Position numbers and translations under genes: made by a program
Shown here: positions 9,039 to 18,174 of the stretch, piece after piece
How positions within the stretch are numbered: position 1 is the stretch's first letter
How the letters are laid out: every line of letters begins with the position of its first letter
Notes under the pieces: model-generated
Databases searched by the model: none
What the model was told of the DNA's origin: nothing
What the model saw: only the letters and a program-made list of their open reading frames with translations
NCBI RefSeq assembly: GCF_900105615.1
Contig: NZ_LT630003.1
Span: 1,612,001 to 1,676,000, forward strand
DNA: 64,000 nucleotides
Origin: Lacrimispora sphenoides JCM 1415
Lineage (GTDB): Bacteria; Bacillota; Clostridia; Lachnospirales; Lachnospiraceae
Reading direction: 5' to 3'

Positions 9039-10112
9039 ATGAAACAATATTTTGTTATAGGCAGTTACACGGAACCGATTTTATTTGGAACAGGCGAGGT
9101 ATTTCAAGGAAAAGGAAAGGGAATTTCATTCTGTACGTTTGAAGACGGCAAAATAGAAATAAAAAAAGAAATTGCAGTCAAAAATCCTTCTTTCCTATGT
9201 GTAGATGAGATAAATAAAAAGATTTATGCAGTTAATGAGATGAAAGAATATTTGGGAAAGACCGGCGGCGGTATGACCCAGCTCACTTATGATGAGGAAG
9301 GCAATATGAGCATAGAAGGAAGCTGGAATACTTATGGGGAAGACCCGTGTCATATTGCAATTGGGCCAAACGGACAATTTGTTGCTATAGCTAATTATTC
9401 CAGCGGCTCAGTGACTTTGTATCCAATGGATGAAAAAGGAAATGTAAAAAATGATTACCAGTTATCTAAACATGAGGGCAGCAGTATTTATCAGTCACGT
9501 CAGGAAAGCCCCCACGCCCATAGCTGTATTTTTGCGCCGGATCAGGAATTGCTTTATGTCGCTGATTTGGGAATCGATAAGCTTGTAGCATATCGATATG
9601 AAGGAAGCGTTGCATATTCTGAGGATAGCGCCTCGGTTCGTATACCTGCAGGAAGCGGCCCCAGATACGGAGAGTTCGGAAAAGATGGGAAGCATTTTTA
9701 TTTGATTAATGAAATTAGTTCGCAGGTAATGCATTTTACATATGTTGCCGGCAAGATGGAATTTCAGAATGCCGTGAATACACTTCCGCCGGATTTTACT
9801 GGGAATAATACATGCTCTGATCTTCATATTACTCCAGATGGAAAATTTCTCTATGCATCAAATCGTGGACATGATAGTCTGGCATGCTATCAAATCGAAG
9901 TGGATGGTAATCTGACATTCGTAGAAAGACAATTCTGCGGTGGAAAAACGCCTCGGAATTTTGCAATTGACCCGACTGGAAACTATATTTTAGTTGGCAA
10001 TCAAGACAGTGATACAATCACAGTATTTGAAATCAAAGAAAATGGTCATATGAATCAGGTAAACCAAATGAATACCGGAACGCCAGTATGCATCCGTTTT
10101 TTCAAGCTGTAA
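9039..10112 (+). CDS. Lactonase family protein (6-phosphogluconolactonase-type beta-propeller)
   Basis: 357-residue cytoplasmic protein of the seven-bladed beta-propeller lactonase family (Pgl/YkgB type), which hydrolyses sugar lactones such as 6-phosphogluconolactone. Repeating blade motifs are visible: FLCVDEINKKIYAVNE, HIAIGPNGQFVAIANYSSGSV, HSCIFAPDQELLYVADLG, DLHITPDGKFLYASNRGHDSL and FAIDPTGNYILVGNQDSDTI. ESPHAHS and NRGHDSL contain residues conserved in the family. It is monocistronic, with a terminator about 55 bp downstream. The exact lactone is not evident from context. Confidence 0.88.
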   Translation: MKQYFVIGSYTEPILFGTGEVFQGKGKGISFCTFEDGKIEIKKEIAVKNPSFLCVDEINKKIYAVNEMKEYLGKTGGGMTQLTYDEEGNMSIEGSWNTYGEDPCHIAIGPNGQFVAIANYSSGSVTLYPMDEKGNVKNDYQLSKHEGSSIYQSRQESPHAHSCIFAPDQELLYVADLGIDKLVAYRYEGSVAYSEDSASVRIPAGSGPRYGEFGKDGKHFYLINEISSQVMHFTYVAGKMEFQNAVNTLPPDFTGNNTCSDLHITPDGKFLYASNRGHDSLACYQIEVDGNLTFVERQFCGGKTPRNFAIDPTGNYILVGNQDSDTITVFEIKENGHMNQVNQMNTGTPVCIRFFKL

Positions 10113-10166
10113 CTAGTGGAAATGATACATTTTCCATCTGGTTCAGTAACGATCTATCTTGAATAT

Positions 10167-10212
10167 AAAGTAGGTTTTAATGGAGATTTTATCTATTGAA
10201 GCCTACTTTTTT
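10167..10212 (+). terminator. Rho-independent terminator after the lactonase gene
   Basis: AAAGTAGG on the left arm pairs with CCTACTTT on the right, with further pairing toward the loop (TTTTAAT / ATTGAAG), followed by TTTTTT. Confidence 0.8.
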
Positions 10213-10502
10213 ACCTTTTTTTCAACTTTACAGAACATAACCTTAATCCTCATAACGATAAGTGTTGAAACAAATACGAGTCAATTGAGGACAAGACTTT
10301 ACATTACAATAAGAGGATGTATTTTATTAATAACATAGCAGGATATAATAAAATAAGTAGTAGGTGCCCTTTCCGGAAATACTCTAGCTTAAAATCTTTG
10401 AAGTCATCCGGAAAAACCGTCAATAAATATAAAATAATATAAATGAGAAGACAGGGAAACACCTATATCATTAACTCGGAAAAGAAATGTTCCAACAGCA
10501 GA

Positions 10503-10533
10503 GCCTGCCCCATTTTCAAAGGGGTGGGCTTTT
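10503..10533. terminator. GC-rich hairpin upstream of the PTS operon
   Basis: GCCTGCCCC (10503-10511) pairs with GGGGTGGGC (10521-10529), followed by TTTT. It lies about 100 bp before the PTS operon promoter. The 586 bp between the lactonase gene and the PTS operon hold only this hairpin, the lactonase terminator and the promoter; I see no gene. Confidence 0.5.
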
Positions 10534-10630
10534 GAGGTCTTTGTAGGGCTTTTTTCATGAGCCCAATTTTGCGCAATGGAGAAATTGATAATTGTACACA
10601 ACGCTTGTGGCTAAGGGGGTGGTCCAATGG

Positions 10631-10636
10631 TATAAT
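10631..10636 (+). promoter_or_regulatory. Extended -10 promoter of the PTS operon
   Basis: TATAAT preceded by TGG (extended -10), with only weak -35 candidates (TTGTGG at 10605, spacer too long). A weak -35 fits a promoter that needs an activator, here probably the PRD regulator encoded in the same operon. Confidence 0.55.
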
Positions 10637-10698
10637 TTGCACATAACAAATTGCTTTGATTATTACCGGTACATGATAAGCATTAAAGGAGGTTACAT

Positions 10699-11169
10699 TT
10701 GAAAAAGGATATGTTATTTCGGGATCTGGTTCAGCTGGACTTAGAAGCGGCGGACCAGACCGAAGTGTTTAGACGGATGGCAGACATTCTGTTTAAAAAA
10801 GGATTTGTAAAAGAAACTTATCTGGAGTCACTAAAGGTAAGGGAAGAAAGCTATCCCACAGCACTCCCCATTAAGCCTTATTCGGTTGCCATTCCCCATA
10901 CAGATATCAGCCAGATCATCCGGCCGTTTATTGCTCCTATTCGGCTGAAAGAAGCTGTTGAATGGAGGGAAATGGCAAATAATGATGAAGTCCATCAAGT
11001 CAGATTTATTTTTATGCTGGGATTTTTAAAATCAGATGAACACATTGATCTGCTTCAGATATTAGTGGAAAGTTTTCAAAGTGAGGAATTAATGGAGCGC
11101 TTAAACAATGCCAAAACAGCAGATGAATACTTTGAGCTGGTCTGCGGCATCAAGGGTATGGAATCGTAA
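10699..11169 (+). CDS. PTS sugar transporter subunit IIA (fructose/galactitol type)
   Basis: Phosphocarrier domain of a sugar phosphotransferase system that takes phosphate from HPr and passes it to IIB. The 156-residue protein has the PTS EIIA type-2 fold signature, with the phospho-accepting His in SVAIPHTD (about residue 66). It starts at TTG: AGGAGG at 10687-10692 gives ideal spacing to TTG 10699, and the next ATG would cut conserved residues. First gene of an eight-gene operon. Confidence 0.92.
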   Translation: MKKDMLFRDLVQLDLEAADQTEVFRRMADILFKKGFVKETYLESLKVREESYPTALPIKPYSVAIPHTDISQIIRPFIAPIRLKEAVEWREMANNDEVHQVRFIFMLGFLKSDEHIDLLQILVESFQSEELMERLNNAKTADEYFELVCGIKGMES

Positions 11170-11203
11170 GGATCCCATATGAAATCAGAGGAGGGTTTAG
11201 AAC

Positions 11204-11503
11204 ATGGGAATCAGAGTTATTGTAGCCTGCGGAAGCGGTGTGGCTACTTCACAGACAGTAGCAAGCAAGGTAAACCGTATGTTAAAGGAAAAGAAAGTGG
11301 ATGCTTTGGTGGAGGCAGTGGATTTAAAGTCTGTTGACCGTTATATGGACGGCAGCGCAGCCTATATTACCATAGTTAAAAATGCCAAGGAATACCCGAT
11401 CCCTGTGATCAATGGAATCGCATTTCTCACAGGAATTGGGAAAGATCAGGAGTTTGATAAACTGTTAAAAGCAATCGCTGATTACAAAAAGAAGAATCTA
11501 TAA
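11204..11503 (+). CDS. PTS sugar transporter subunit IIB (galactitol type)
   Basis: 99-residue IIB protein that transfers phosphate from IIA to the incoming sugar. The active cysteine is in the N-terminal P-loop-like motif VACGSGVATS, typical of the galactitol/lactose-type IIB fold. It lies between IIA and IIC with normal ribosome binding sites. Galactitol-type systems transport polyols and some pentoses, so the family name does not fix the substrate. Confidence 0.93.
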   Translation: MGIRVIVACGSGVATSQTVASKVNRMLKEKKVDALVEAVDLKSVDRYMDGSAAYITIVKNAKEYPIPVINGIAFLTGIGKDQEFDKLLKAIADYKKKNL

Positions 11504-11536
11504 AATTAGAGTTTGTAAAATAAGGAGGTAAAGAGG

Positions 11537-12898
11537 ATGCAGATGTTAGCGAATACTGTAAATTTCTTTCTGGGGCTTGGGGCTGCTGTATTTGTACCGG
11601 TAATTATTATCATAGCCGGATTAATTGTTAAAATGAAAGTAAAAGACGCTGTTTCATCAGGCATTACCCTTGGTGTGGCATTTTCGGGAATGAGCATGCT
11701 GATCAACTACATGACCGGTGTGATCACACCGGCGGCAACTGCCATGCTGGAGTTTTCCGGTATTGATCTTCCCATTACCGATGGGGGCTGGACCACAATG
11801 TCCACGATTTCCTGGTCCTGGCCTTATGCATTTTTGATGTTTCCCCTTTTAATCGTAATTAATATTATCATGCTGGCCATGAACAAGACGGATACCTTTA
11901 ATGCGGATCTATGGAATGTATGGGGGAAAATCTTTACGGCAGTTGCAGTATACTACATAACCGGCAATGTAATCGTGGCGTTTGTCGTTGCGGCAGTTCA
12001 GGTTGTTTTTGAACTGAAATCCGCTGATTTCCATCAGCACCGTATCAGTAAGCTTTCCGGAATTCCGGGAGTCACCTGTACTCATAAGATGGTTTTTCTT
12101 GCAGCACCTATGTATATTGTAGACTGTATACTCCGCAAGATTCCCGGGCTCAACAAATCATTTAATGCAGAGGACTTAAAAGAAAAGCTTGGTATTTTTG
12201 CGGAAAATCATATTTTGGGTTTCCTTTTAGGGATTATTTTCGGAGCTTTGGCAAGGTACGATATAGCAGGAATATTAACTCTTGGAGTACAATGCGCCAC
12301 TGCCCTCACTTTATTCCCGGTGATCTCAAAATACTTCATGCAGGCTTTGGAGCCGATCTCCAACGCGGTTTCGGAATTTATGCAAAGCAAATTTGCAGAC
12401 AGAGAGATGTATGTAGGTTTAGACTGGCCGTTTCTTGGCGGGGCCAATGAGATTTGGCTGGCTGTTATCTGGACGGTGCCTGTGACCCTTATTATGTCCT
12501 TTATCCTTCCTGGCAATAAGATATTGCCTTTTGCCGGCATCATTAACATTGCCATTGCAGTGCCTGCATACCTGGTGTGCAGGGGAAACATCCTGCGCAT
12601 GCTGATTCAATGTACCATTTTTACACCGGTATTTTTATGGGTGGGTACTGCCTTTGCCCCCTTTATGACAGAGCTGACAAATACCACAAAGGCTGTGGAG
12701 CTTGCGCCTGGGCAGATGATTTCCAACTCAAGCATTGACGGCCCTATATTTACGTATGCATTTTCACACGCAGTAAAGGCGCTGCAGGGAGATTTCCTTC
12801 CGTTAATTATTCTGGTTCTGTGGATCGTGTCTTTTGTACTCTATTCGAGAAGCCTGATTCAGGAAAAGAAGGAAGACCTGGCAAAGGAAAGATTATAA
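11537..12898 (+). CDS. PTS sugar transporter subunit IIC (galactitol type)
   Basis: 453-residue polytopic membrane permease of the galactitol PTS family. About ten hydrophobic segments are visible, beginning with FFLGLGAAVFVPVIIIIAGLIV. GatC-like features are the FSGMSMLINYM segment, the GGWTTMSTISWSWPYAF loop and the C-terminal ISNSSIDGPIFTYAF stretch, in the part thought to bind substrate. It ends one base before the regulator gene, which implies translational coupling. Confidence 0.92.
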   Translation: MQMLANTVNFFLGLGAAVFVPVIIIIAGLIVKMKVKDAVSSGITLGVAFSGMSMLINYMTGVITPAATAMLEFSGIDLPITDGGWTTMSTISWSWPYAFLMFPLLIVINIIMLAMNKTDTFNADLWNVWGKIFTAVAVYYITGNVIVAFVVAAVQVVFELKSADFHQHRISKLSGIPGVTCTHKMVFLAAPMYIVDCILRKIPGLNKSFNAEDLKEKLGIFAENHILGFLLGIIFGALARYDIAGILTLGVQCATALTLFPVISKYFMQALEPISNAVSEFMQSKFADREMYVGLDWPFLGGANEIWLAVIWTVPVTLIMSFILPGNKILPFAGIINIAIAVPAYLVCRGNILRMLIQCTIFTPVFLWVGTAFAPFMTELTNTTKAVELAPGQMISNSSIDGPIFTYAFSHAVKALQGDFLPLIILVLWIVSFVLYSRSLIQEKKEDLAKERL

Positions 12899-12899
12899 C

Positions 12900-14942
12900 A
12901 TGAAAATCGGCCAACGAAATTGCTTGATTTTGAAAGAAATTATTAATCATAGTGCATCTGTCACGGGAAAGGCTCTGGAGGCAAAATTACATCTCTCAAG
13001 AAAACAACTGGAGTATGGGATTACTAGAATTAATGAATATCTGGAGGAACAGCAGCTGCCGATTTTGGAACGAGTAAATAACGGGAGGATTCTCATCCCA
13101 AATGAGGTCATAGAACAGCTGGATTTCACCCAGCTGGAACAGGAGAATCAGGATGTCTGGCTTACTAAGGAAGAGCGGGGAGATATCATTCAGTTGATGC
13201 TGCTTACAAAACAGCAGGAACTGTCGCTGCAGCATTTCATTGCTGAGTTAAAGGCCAGCAAAAATACGGTGCTGTCGGATTTAAAGCGCTTAAAGGAAGA
13301 ACTGTCTGATTCAAGCATTCGCTTGATATACAGCAGGGAAAAGGGCTACCAGCTGGAAGGCCGGGAATATGATTTGAGGCAGCGGCTGTTTCTGGTACTG
13401 CGAAATATTTTGTCAGGACGAGGGCAGCAGGCAGAGGTTTTTCGGATCGGAAAGATCACTCAAAAGCAGATGGAGCATATGCGGAATATGACGGAAACCA
13501 TTGAAGGGGAATTGAAAACCCGTTTTACGGACGAAATGATTGAAGTGAACCGGTGCTTTTTCACCCTGGTGTTAAGGAGGATCCGGGACGGTATGGCTTT
13601 AGATACGGTTCCGGAAACCTTCCGCCATGTGGCAGGAACAAAGGAGTATATGGTGATCAAATCCTGCCTGTCTGCCGAGGGCGTAAACAGCATCCAGGAA
13701 ACCATGTATTTTACCGCCCATATCCAGAGCATGAAGATCAACACCCATTTGGAGGCTGTTGCAGGGCAGGAAGAGGTTTATCAGGCAGTGGAGGAAACCA
13801 TCCACAATTTCGAACGGATCGCCTGCATTTGCTTTGAGAATAAAGAGAATACCTTACATTTGCTCATGAACCACAGCCTGCCTGCCCTGTACCGCATCAG
13901 ATATAATTTTCATATCGGTCCCGATATTTCTGAATACGTACTTCCTGCTTATCAGGAAGTACATGATATGGTGAAAAAGTCCGTGACACCTCTGGAAAAA
14001 ATCATCGGAATGTCTTTTCCGGAAAGTGAACTGGTTTATATTACCCTGATTTTTATTGCCCAGACCAGCAGGGAGGATGAGGAAGAGAAAACAGACAGAC
14101 GCCCAAGGGCTGTGGTGGTATGCCAGAACGGCATTACCGTATCCCACTTTCTTCTGACCTCATTAAAGCACACCTTTCCGGAAATCGACTTTTTAAACTA
14201 TATGTCGGCGCGCCAATTCTATCAGTACGAGGAAGACTTTGACCTGGTATTTACGACAACATCCTTAAGAACATCAAAAAAACAGTTTGTGATCGAACCT
14301 TTGCTGGACAAGGAAAGAAGAAGGAAACTTCGTAAAAATGTATTTGATAGCCTGAAAAGTTCAGGGGAGATCTTTCCTCAGGTAGAGACAATCCTTCAAA
14401 TCATAAAAAAGCATACTAACGAAAGTGTGTTTCAGAAGCTGAGAATGGAAATTGATTCGTACATGGTACAGTCTGACCGGAAAGCAGGAGAAACCATAGA
14501 GAAAAGGAAACCGGACTTAAGGGAATTGCTGACAAGATCCAACATCAGGATCATTAAGGAACGCATGGGCTGGAAGGAAGCCATAGAATTTGCAGCAGTA
14601 CCCCTGCTGTATAAAAATATTATCAAGTACCAATATGTTGAAACGATTATCTCTAATATTATCGAACATCAGCAGATCATGCTAATTACAGAGCATGTCA
14701 TGATTGCTCATGCGGGAATCGATGCAGGGGTATATGATGTGGGACTTTCCATGCTTTTGCTTCCTCAGACCATAATGGTAAATGATTACATGGAGGTAAA
14801 GGTGATTTTTGTGCTGGCAACTCCGGATTATGAAAGTCATTTGGCAGCGTTAAACCAGTTAATCAATATTTTAGAGGATGAAAAGAAGCTGGCTTCCATG
14901 AAGGAGGCCAAGACAGCAGATGACATTTTGGAATTACTATAG
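12900..14942 (+). CDS. PRD-containing PTS-regulated transcriptional activator (MtlR/LicR type)
   Basis: 680-residue multidomain regulator. Order: an N-terminal helix-turn-helix pair (residues 1-150), two PTS regulation domains with candidate phospho-histidines (around LLMNHSLPALYRIRYNFHIG), an EIIB-gat-like domain with Cys (VVVCQNGITVSHFL, about residue 403), and a C-terminal EIIA type-2 domain with His in MIAHAGIDAG. This layout belongs to DNA-binding activators rather than RNA-binding antiterminators: there is no CAT domain and no antiterminator hairpin before the operon. It probably activates its own operon when the PTS is busy with substrate. Confidence 0.9.
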   Translation: MKIGQRNCLILKEIINHSASVTGKALEAKLHLSRKQLEYGITRINEYLEEQQLPILERVNNGRILIPNEVIEQLDFTQLEQENQDVWLTKEERGDIIQLMLLTKQQELSLQHFIAELKASKNTVLSDLKRLKEELSDSSIRLIYSREKGYQLEGREYDLRQRLFLVLRNILSGRGQQAEVFRIGKITQKQMEHMRNMTETIEGELKTRFTDEMIEVNRCFFTLVLRRIRDGMALDTVPETFRHVAGTKEYMVIKSCLSAEGVNSIQETMYFTAHIQSMKINTHLEAVAGQEEVYQAVEETIHNFERIACICFENKENTLHLLMNHSLPALYRIRYNFHIGPDISEYVLPAYQEVHDMVKKSVTPLEKIIGMSFPESELVYITLIFIAQTSREDEEEKTDRRPRAVVVCQNGITVSHFLLTSLKHTFPEIDFLNYMSARQFYQYEEDFDLVFTTTSLRTSKKQFVIEPLLDKERRRKLRKNVFDSLKSSGEIFPQVETILQIIKKHTNESVFQKLRMEIDSYMVQSDRKAGETIEKRKPDLRELLTRSNIRIIKERMGWKEAIEFAAVPLLYKNIIKYQYVETIISNIIEHQQIMLITEHVMIAHAGIDAGVYDVGLSMLLLPQTIMVNDYMEVKVIFVLATPDYESHLAALNQLINILEDEKKLASMKEAKTADDILELL

Positions 14943-14976
14943 GCTGCAAAAATGTAATAGAAAAGAGGAGATTAGA

Positions 14977-15648
14977 ATGCTTGAAACATTGAAAAAAGAT
15001 GTATGTGAAATTGCAAAACGTGCTCAGAGAGATGGTTTGTGTAAGCATAAGTCAGGAAATTTCAGCGCACGGGATTTAGAAACGGGTTATGTGGTCATTA
15101 CTCCAACCAGTGTTGACCGGGACTTGCTGACTCCAAGGGATATGGTGGTCATGGATCTGGAGGCCAGGGTTATTGAAAACTTGTCCGGTTTAAGACCGAC
15201 CAGCGAATCCCTGATGCATCTTATGATCTACCGGCAGAGATCAAAAGCGGCGGCTATCGCCCATACACACTCTGCCTATGCCACTGCATTTGCCTTACTT
15301 AACAAGCCGATTCCGGCAGTTGTGTATGAAGTAGCTAACTTAGGCCTGACAAAAGCCCGTGTCCCTGTCGCCCCCTATGGACGTCCGGGAACCACCGGAC
15401 TGGCGGACAGCGTCATTGAAAGCTGCCTGGAGGCAGATTGCTTTTTGCTGGAAAAGCATGGAGCCGTTGCAGTGGATGAGCGTGATGTTTATGAAGCGTT
15501 TTTAAAGGCATCTTATATTGAAGAACTGGCAGAATTATATTATCTGGCATTGACCGCAGGCGGGGGAATAGAGCCGGAAGGTTTTGCTCAGGAGGAGCTG
15601 CAAAGGTGGGAATATCCGAGAGAAATTTCGTTTCCCAGTGTAAGATAA
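14977..15648 (+). CDS. Class II aldolase/adducin family protein
   Basis: Zinc-dependent aldolase or epimerase of the FucA/AraD family (223 residues). Features: GNFSAR phosphate-binding loop, TPTSVDRD, catalytic Glu in RPTSESLMH, zinc ligands in IAHTHSAYAT and the third His in LLEKHGAVAV. Family members cleave ketose 1- or 5-phosphates into DHAP or glycolaldehyde phosphate plus a short aldehyde. The start at 14977 follows GAGGAG; an upstream ATG would overlap the regulator gene. Its place behind a PTS and ahead of DhaKL suggests it splits a phosphorylated ketose from the imported compound. Confidence 0.9.
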   Translation: MLETLKKDVCEIAKRAQRDGLCKHKSGNFSARDLETGYVVITPTSVDRDLLTPRDMVVMDLEARVIENLSGLRPTSESLMHLMIYRQRSKAAAIAHTHSAYATAFALLNKPIPAVVYEVANLGLTKARVPVAPYGRPGTTGLADSVIESCLEADCFLLEKHGAVAVDERDVYEAFLKASYIEELAELYYLALTAGGGIEPEGFAQEELQRWEYPREISFPSVR

Positions 15649-15662
15649 GGAGGAAATGATCT

Positions 15663-16304
15663 TTGAAGCTGTATCTGATCCGGCATGGAAGGCAATGTGA
15701 TAAACGATGCAATGTGGATGTGTCTCTTTCAGAAGAAGGGATCCACCAGGCTAAGCTGGCTGGAATGCGGATGAAGGATTGGGGCATCGAGATGGTTTAT
15801 TCCAGTGACATGCTTCGGGCTAAGGAAACCGCTTACTATGCAAACCAATACTGGAATGTGCCCCATGAAATTATTCCGGAATTCCGGGAGCTGTGCTTTG
15901 GCGATATGGAAGGACTGTATGGCGAAGAGATCGAAGGTAGGTTCCGGGAGTTTAAAGCAAAGCAGGACGAGATGAAGGAGGATATCCCCTATCCGGGAGG
16001 GGAATCTGCAACAGAGCTGGTACGAAGGGCAATGCCCAAGCTGATAGAAGTTGCCGGACGGCATAAGGGCAGCATCGCCATAGCAACCCATGGGGTATGG
16101 ATCCGCGCGGTCCTCTGCCATATTCTTGGTATGGATATGGCAAAGTGGAGGACCATGGGAGTCACATTTGAGAATGGGAGCATTACCGAGCTTCATTACC
16201 GGAAAGAAAAAGGGCAGTTTACATTGGAGCGGTTTAATGATTATGCCCATTTGGAACCATATCAGGAGCTGCTTCGCAGTGCATGGGGAGTAAAGGAAAA
16301 TTAG
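15663..16304 (+). CDS. Histidine phosphatase family protein
   Basis: 213-residue phosphoglycerate-mutase-like phosphatase. The catalytic RHG motif is in LIRHGRQ at residues 5-11, with the acid in FRELCFGDMEG and the second catalytic His in IATHGVWIRAV. It starts at TTG, seven bases after AAGGAGG. Within a PTS operon it probably removes phosphate from an intermediate, but the substrate cannot be read from sequence. Confidence 0.88.
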   Translation: MKLYLIRHGRQCDKRCNVDVSLSEEGIHQAKLAGMRMKDWGIEMVYSSDMLRAKETAYYANQYWNVPHEIIPEFRELCFGDMEGLYGEEIEGRFREFKAKQDEMKEDIPYPGGESATELVRRAMPKLIEVAGRHKGSIAIATHGVWIRAVLCHILGMDMAKWRTMGVTFENGSITELHYRKEKGQFTLERFNDYAHLEPYQELLRSAWGVKEN

Positions 16305-16336
16305 GTAGATTTAAACCATAGAAAGAAAGGGATTAT

Positions 16337-17344
16337 ATGAAAAAGATTATCAATAGTGCGGACACGTTCGTGCAGGATACCATGGAAGGCATTATCTGTG
16401 CATACGGTGATAAGGTGAAGCTGTTACATAATGATTTTCAGGTGCTTGTATCCAATTACCCGGCCAAGGAGGGAAAGGTCGGCGTGGTAACAGCCGGGGG
16501 AAGCGGCCATCTTCCGGTATTTTTAGGATATGTTGGAAAAGGACTGATGGACGGCTGTGCAGTAGGAGAAGTCTTTGCCTCCCCGGCAGCAGCTAAAATG
16601 GCTGACATGATCCGCGCCTGTGATAGAGGAAACGGAGTGCTGTGTTTATACGGAAATTATAACGGTGACCGCTTTAATTTTACCATGGCTTGTGAGGAAG
16701 TGGAATTTGACGATATTAAAACAAGAGCAGTCCTTGTAAAGGATGATGTTGCCAGCTCTCCTCAGGAAAATGCAGAGAAGCGCCGGGGTGTTGCAGGCAT
16801 GGTATATGCTTTTAAAATAGCCGGGGCGGCTGCCGATAACATGATGAATCTGGAAGAAGTGGCGGCTGTGACCACAAAAGCTTTAAACAACATCCGTTCT
16901 ATGGGGGTTGCCCTGTCTCCCTGCATCGTTCCCAAGGCGGGAAAACCGACCTTTGCAATAGAGGAAGATGAGATTGAAATTGGAATGGGGATTCATGGAG
17001 AAGCAGGTATTGAGGTAAGGAAGATGATGACCGCTGACGAGATAGCGGAAACACTGGTGAATACGATTATGAAAGATATGTCTTTGAAAGACGGGGATGA
17101 AGTATCCGTTATGGTCAATGGTCTTGGAGGAACCCCCTTGGAGGAACAGCTGATTGTGTATAGAAAAGTGCATCAGATCCTTTCCCATTCAGGAGTCAGC
17201 ATTGTAATGCCACACATCGGAGAATATGCAACTTCCATGGAAATGGCCGGCCTTTCTGTAACGATATTTAAACTGGATCAGGAATTAAAGGAATTGCTAC
17301 AGGCTCCGGCAGAATCTCCGTTCTATACCAATTCTAATAAATAG
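16337..17344 (+). CDS. dhaK: Dihydroxyacetone kinase-like subunit DhaK
   Basis: Substrate-binding subunit of a DhaK-type ketone kinase. The residues known to bind dihydroxyacetone are retained: Gly-Ser-Gly-His in AGGSGHLPVF, Asp in NYNGDRFNF, and the covalent-adduct His in MGIHGEAGIE. In classical DhaK the motif reads GGSGHEP; here Glu is replaced by Leu next to the active His. With no dhaM in the operon, this suggests a related ketose (for instance an erythrulose- or apulose-like substrate) rather than dihydroxyacetone. That specificity is inference. It is followed 13 bp later by dhaL. Confidence 0.9.
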   Translation: MKKIINSADTFVQDTMEGIICAYGDKVKLLHNDFQVLVSNYPAKEGKVGVVTAGGSGHLPVFLGYVGKGLMDGCAVGEVFASPAAAKMADMIRACDRGNGVLCLYGNYNGDRFNFTMACEEVEFDDIKTRAVLVKDDVASSPQENAEKRRGVAGMVYAFKIAGAAADNMMNLEEVAAVTTKALNNIRSMGVALSPCIVPKAGKPTFAIEEDEIEIGMGIHGEAGIEVRKMMTADEIAETLVNTIMKDMSLKDGDEVSVMVNGLGGTPLEEQLIVYRKVHQILSHSGVSIVMPHIGEYATSMEMAGLSVTIFKLDQELKELLQAPAESPFYTNSNK

Positions 17345-17357
17345 GGAGGAATGTGGC

Positions 17358-17978
17358 ATGAATCGGGAATCAGTAAAGAAAATCATGGAGGCGATCAGCA
17401 AGGAAATGTCTGCAAACCGGGGTTATCTGGTGGAACTGGATCAGGTAAACGGGGATGGGGACTTAGGGATTTCCATGGATGACGGCTACCGGGCAGTGGT
17501 GGAATTTTTAAAAACTGCAAAAGAAAAGGATCTTGGGAAGCTTTTTAAGGCATGCGGCAAGGTATTCAATGCCTCTGCTCCGTCTTCCCTTGGAACAATC
17601 ACTTCTTTTGGCTTTATGGGCATGGCAAAGGCGTTAAAGGGAAAAGAAGAGGTGGGTTTTGATGAGGCAGCAGGGGCGATGCTTGCAGCAGTGGAAAATA
17701 TCATGGAAAAGGCGGAATCAAAGGTGGGAGAAAAGACCATTCTTGACTCCCTGTATCCGGGAGCAGAAGCCCTATTAAAGCATGCATCTGACCCGGAAAC
17801 GGCAGTGATGGAAGCGGAGAAGGCAGCAGGACAGGGTTCGGAGGCTACACGGCAGATGCGGGCAGTCCATGGGCGTGCCGCTTATTCGGCAGATCGCAGC
17901 ATCGGCATTTTAGATGGCGGTTCTGTTGTTGGAAAATTGATATTTAAGGGGATTGCAGGTTATTATAGGGCTAAGTAA
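17358..17978 (+). CDS. dhaL: Dihydroxyacetone kinase-like subunit DhaL
   Basis: Nucleotide-binding subunit (206 residues) that works with DhaK. The Mg-ADP/ATP aspartate motif is LDQVNGDGDLG near residue 28; canonical proteins have GDGDHG, so one His is Leu here. GTITSFGFMGMA, DSLYPGAEAL and the C-terminal RAAYSADRSIGILDGGSV are family motifs. No phosphoryl donor protein DhaM is encoded nearby, so the kinase may use ATP directly or borrow a PTS protein. Last gene of the operon; a strong terminator follows. Confidence 0.92.
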   Translation: MNRESVKKIMEAISKEMSANRGYLVELDQVNGDGDLGISMDDGYRAVVEFLKTAKEKDLGKLFKACGKVFNASAPSSLGTITSFGFMGMAKALKGKEEVGFDEAAGAMLAAVENIMEKAESKVGEKTILDSLYPGAEALLKHASDPETAVMEAEKAAGQGSEATRQMRAVHGRAAYSADRSIGILDGGSVVGKLIFKGIAGYYRAK

Positions 17979-18011
17979 TTAAATATAATTAACAGGGGAG
18001 TATTGATGTGG

Positions 18012-18046
18012 AAGCGTGAAACTGGCAATGTCAGTTTCACGCTTTT
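18012..18046 (+). terminator. Rho-independent terminator of the PTS-dha operon
   Basis: Perfect 13-bp stem: AAGCGTGAAACTG (18012-18024) and CAGTTTCACGCTT (18032-18044), 7-base loop, then Ts. Confidence 0.85.
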
Positions 18047-18102
18047 AAACATGGATTTCACGGTTAGGGCTTAGATTTGGTTTCACATTATCCCTGCTGC
18101 CC

Positions 18103-18131
18103 TTGTACTTGCTGAAGGAATGTACTATAAT
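18103..18131 (+). promoter_or_regulatory. Sigma-A type promoter for the DUF1275 gene
   Basis: TTGTAC (18103-18108), 17-base spacer, TATAAT (18126-18131). Confidence 0.75.
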
Positions 18132-18174
18132 GTTAGGAGGCCATGGGCATTAGGAAGTAAGGAGATATTGGCAT

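Noticed and set aside
10404..10601. Minus-strand 65-codon frame upstream of the PTS operon
   Set aside because: It runs across a terminator-like hairpin, has no good ribosome binding site and no recognisable protein pattern.
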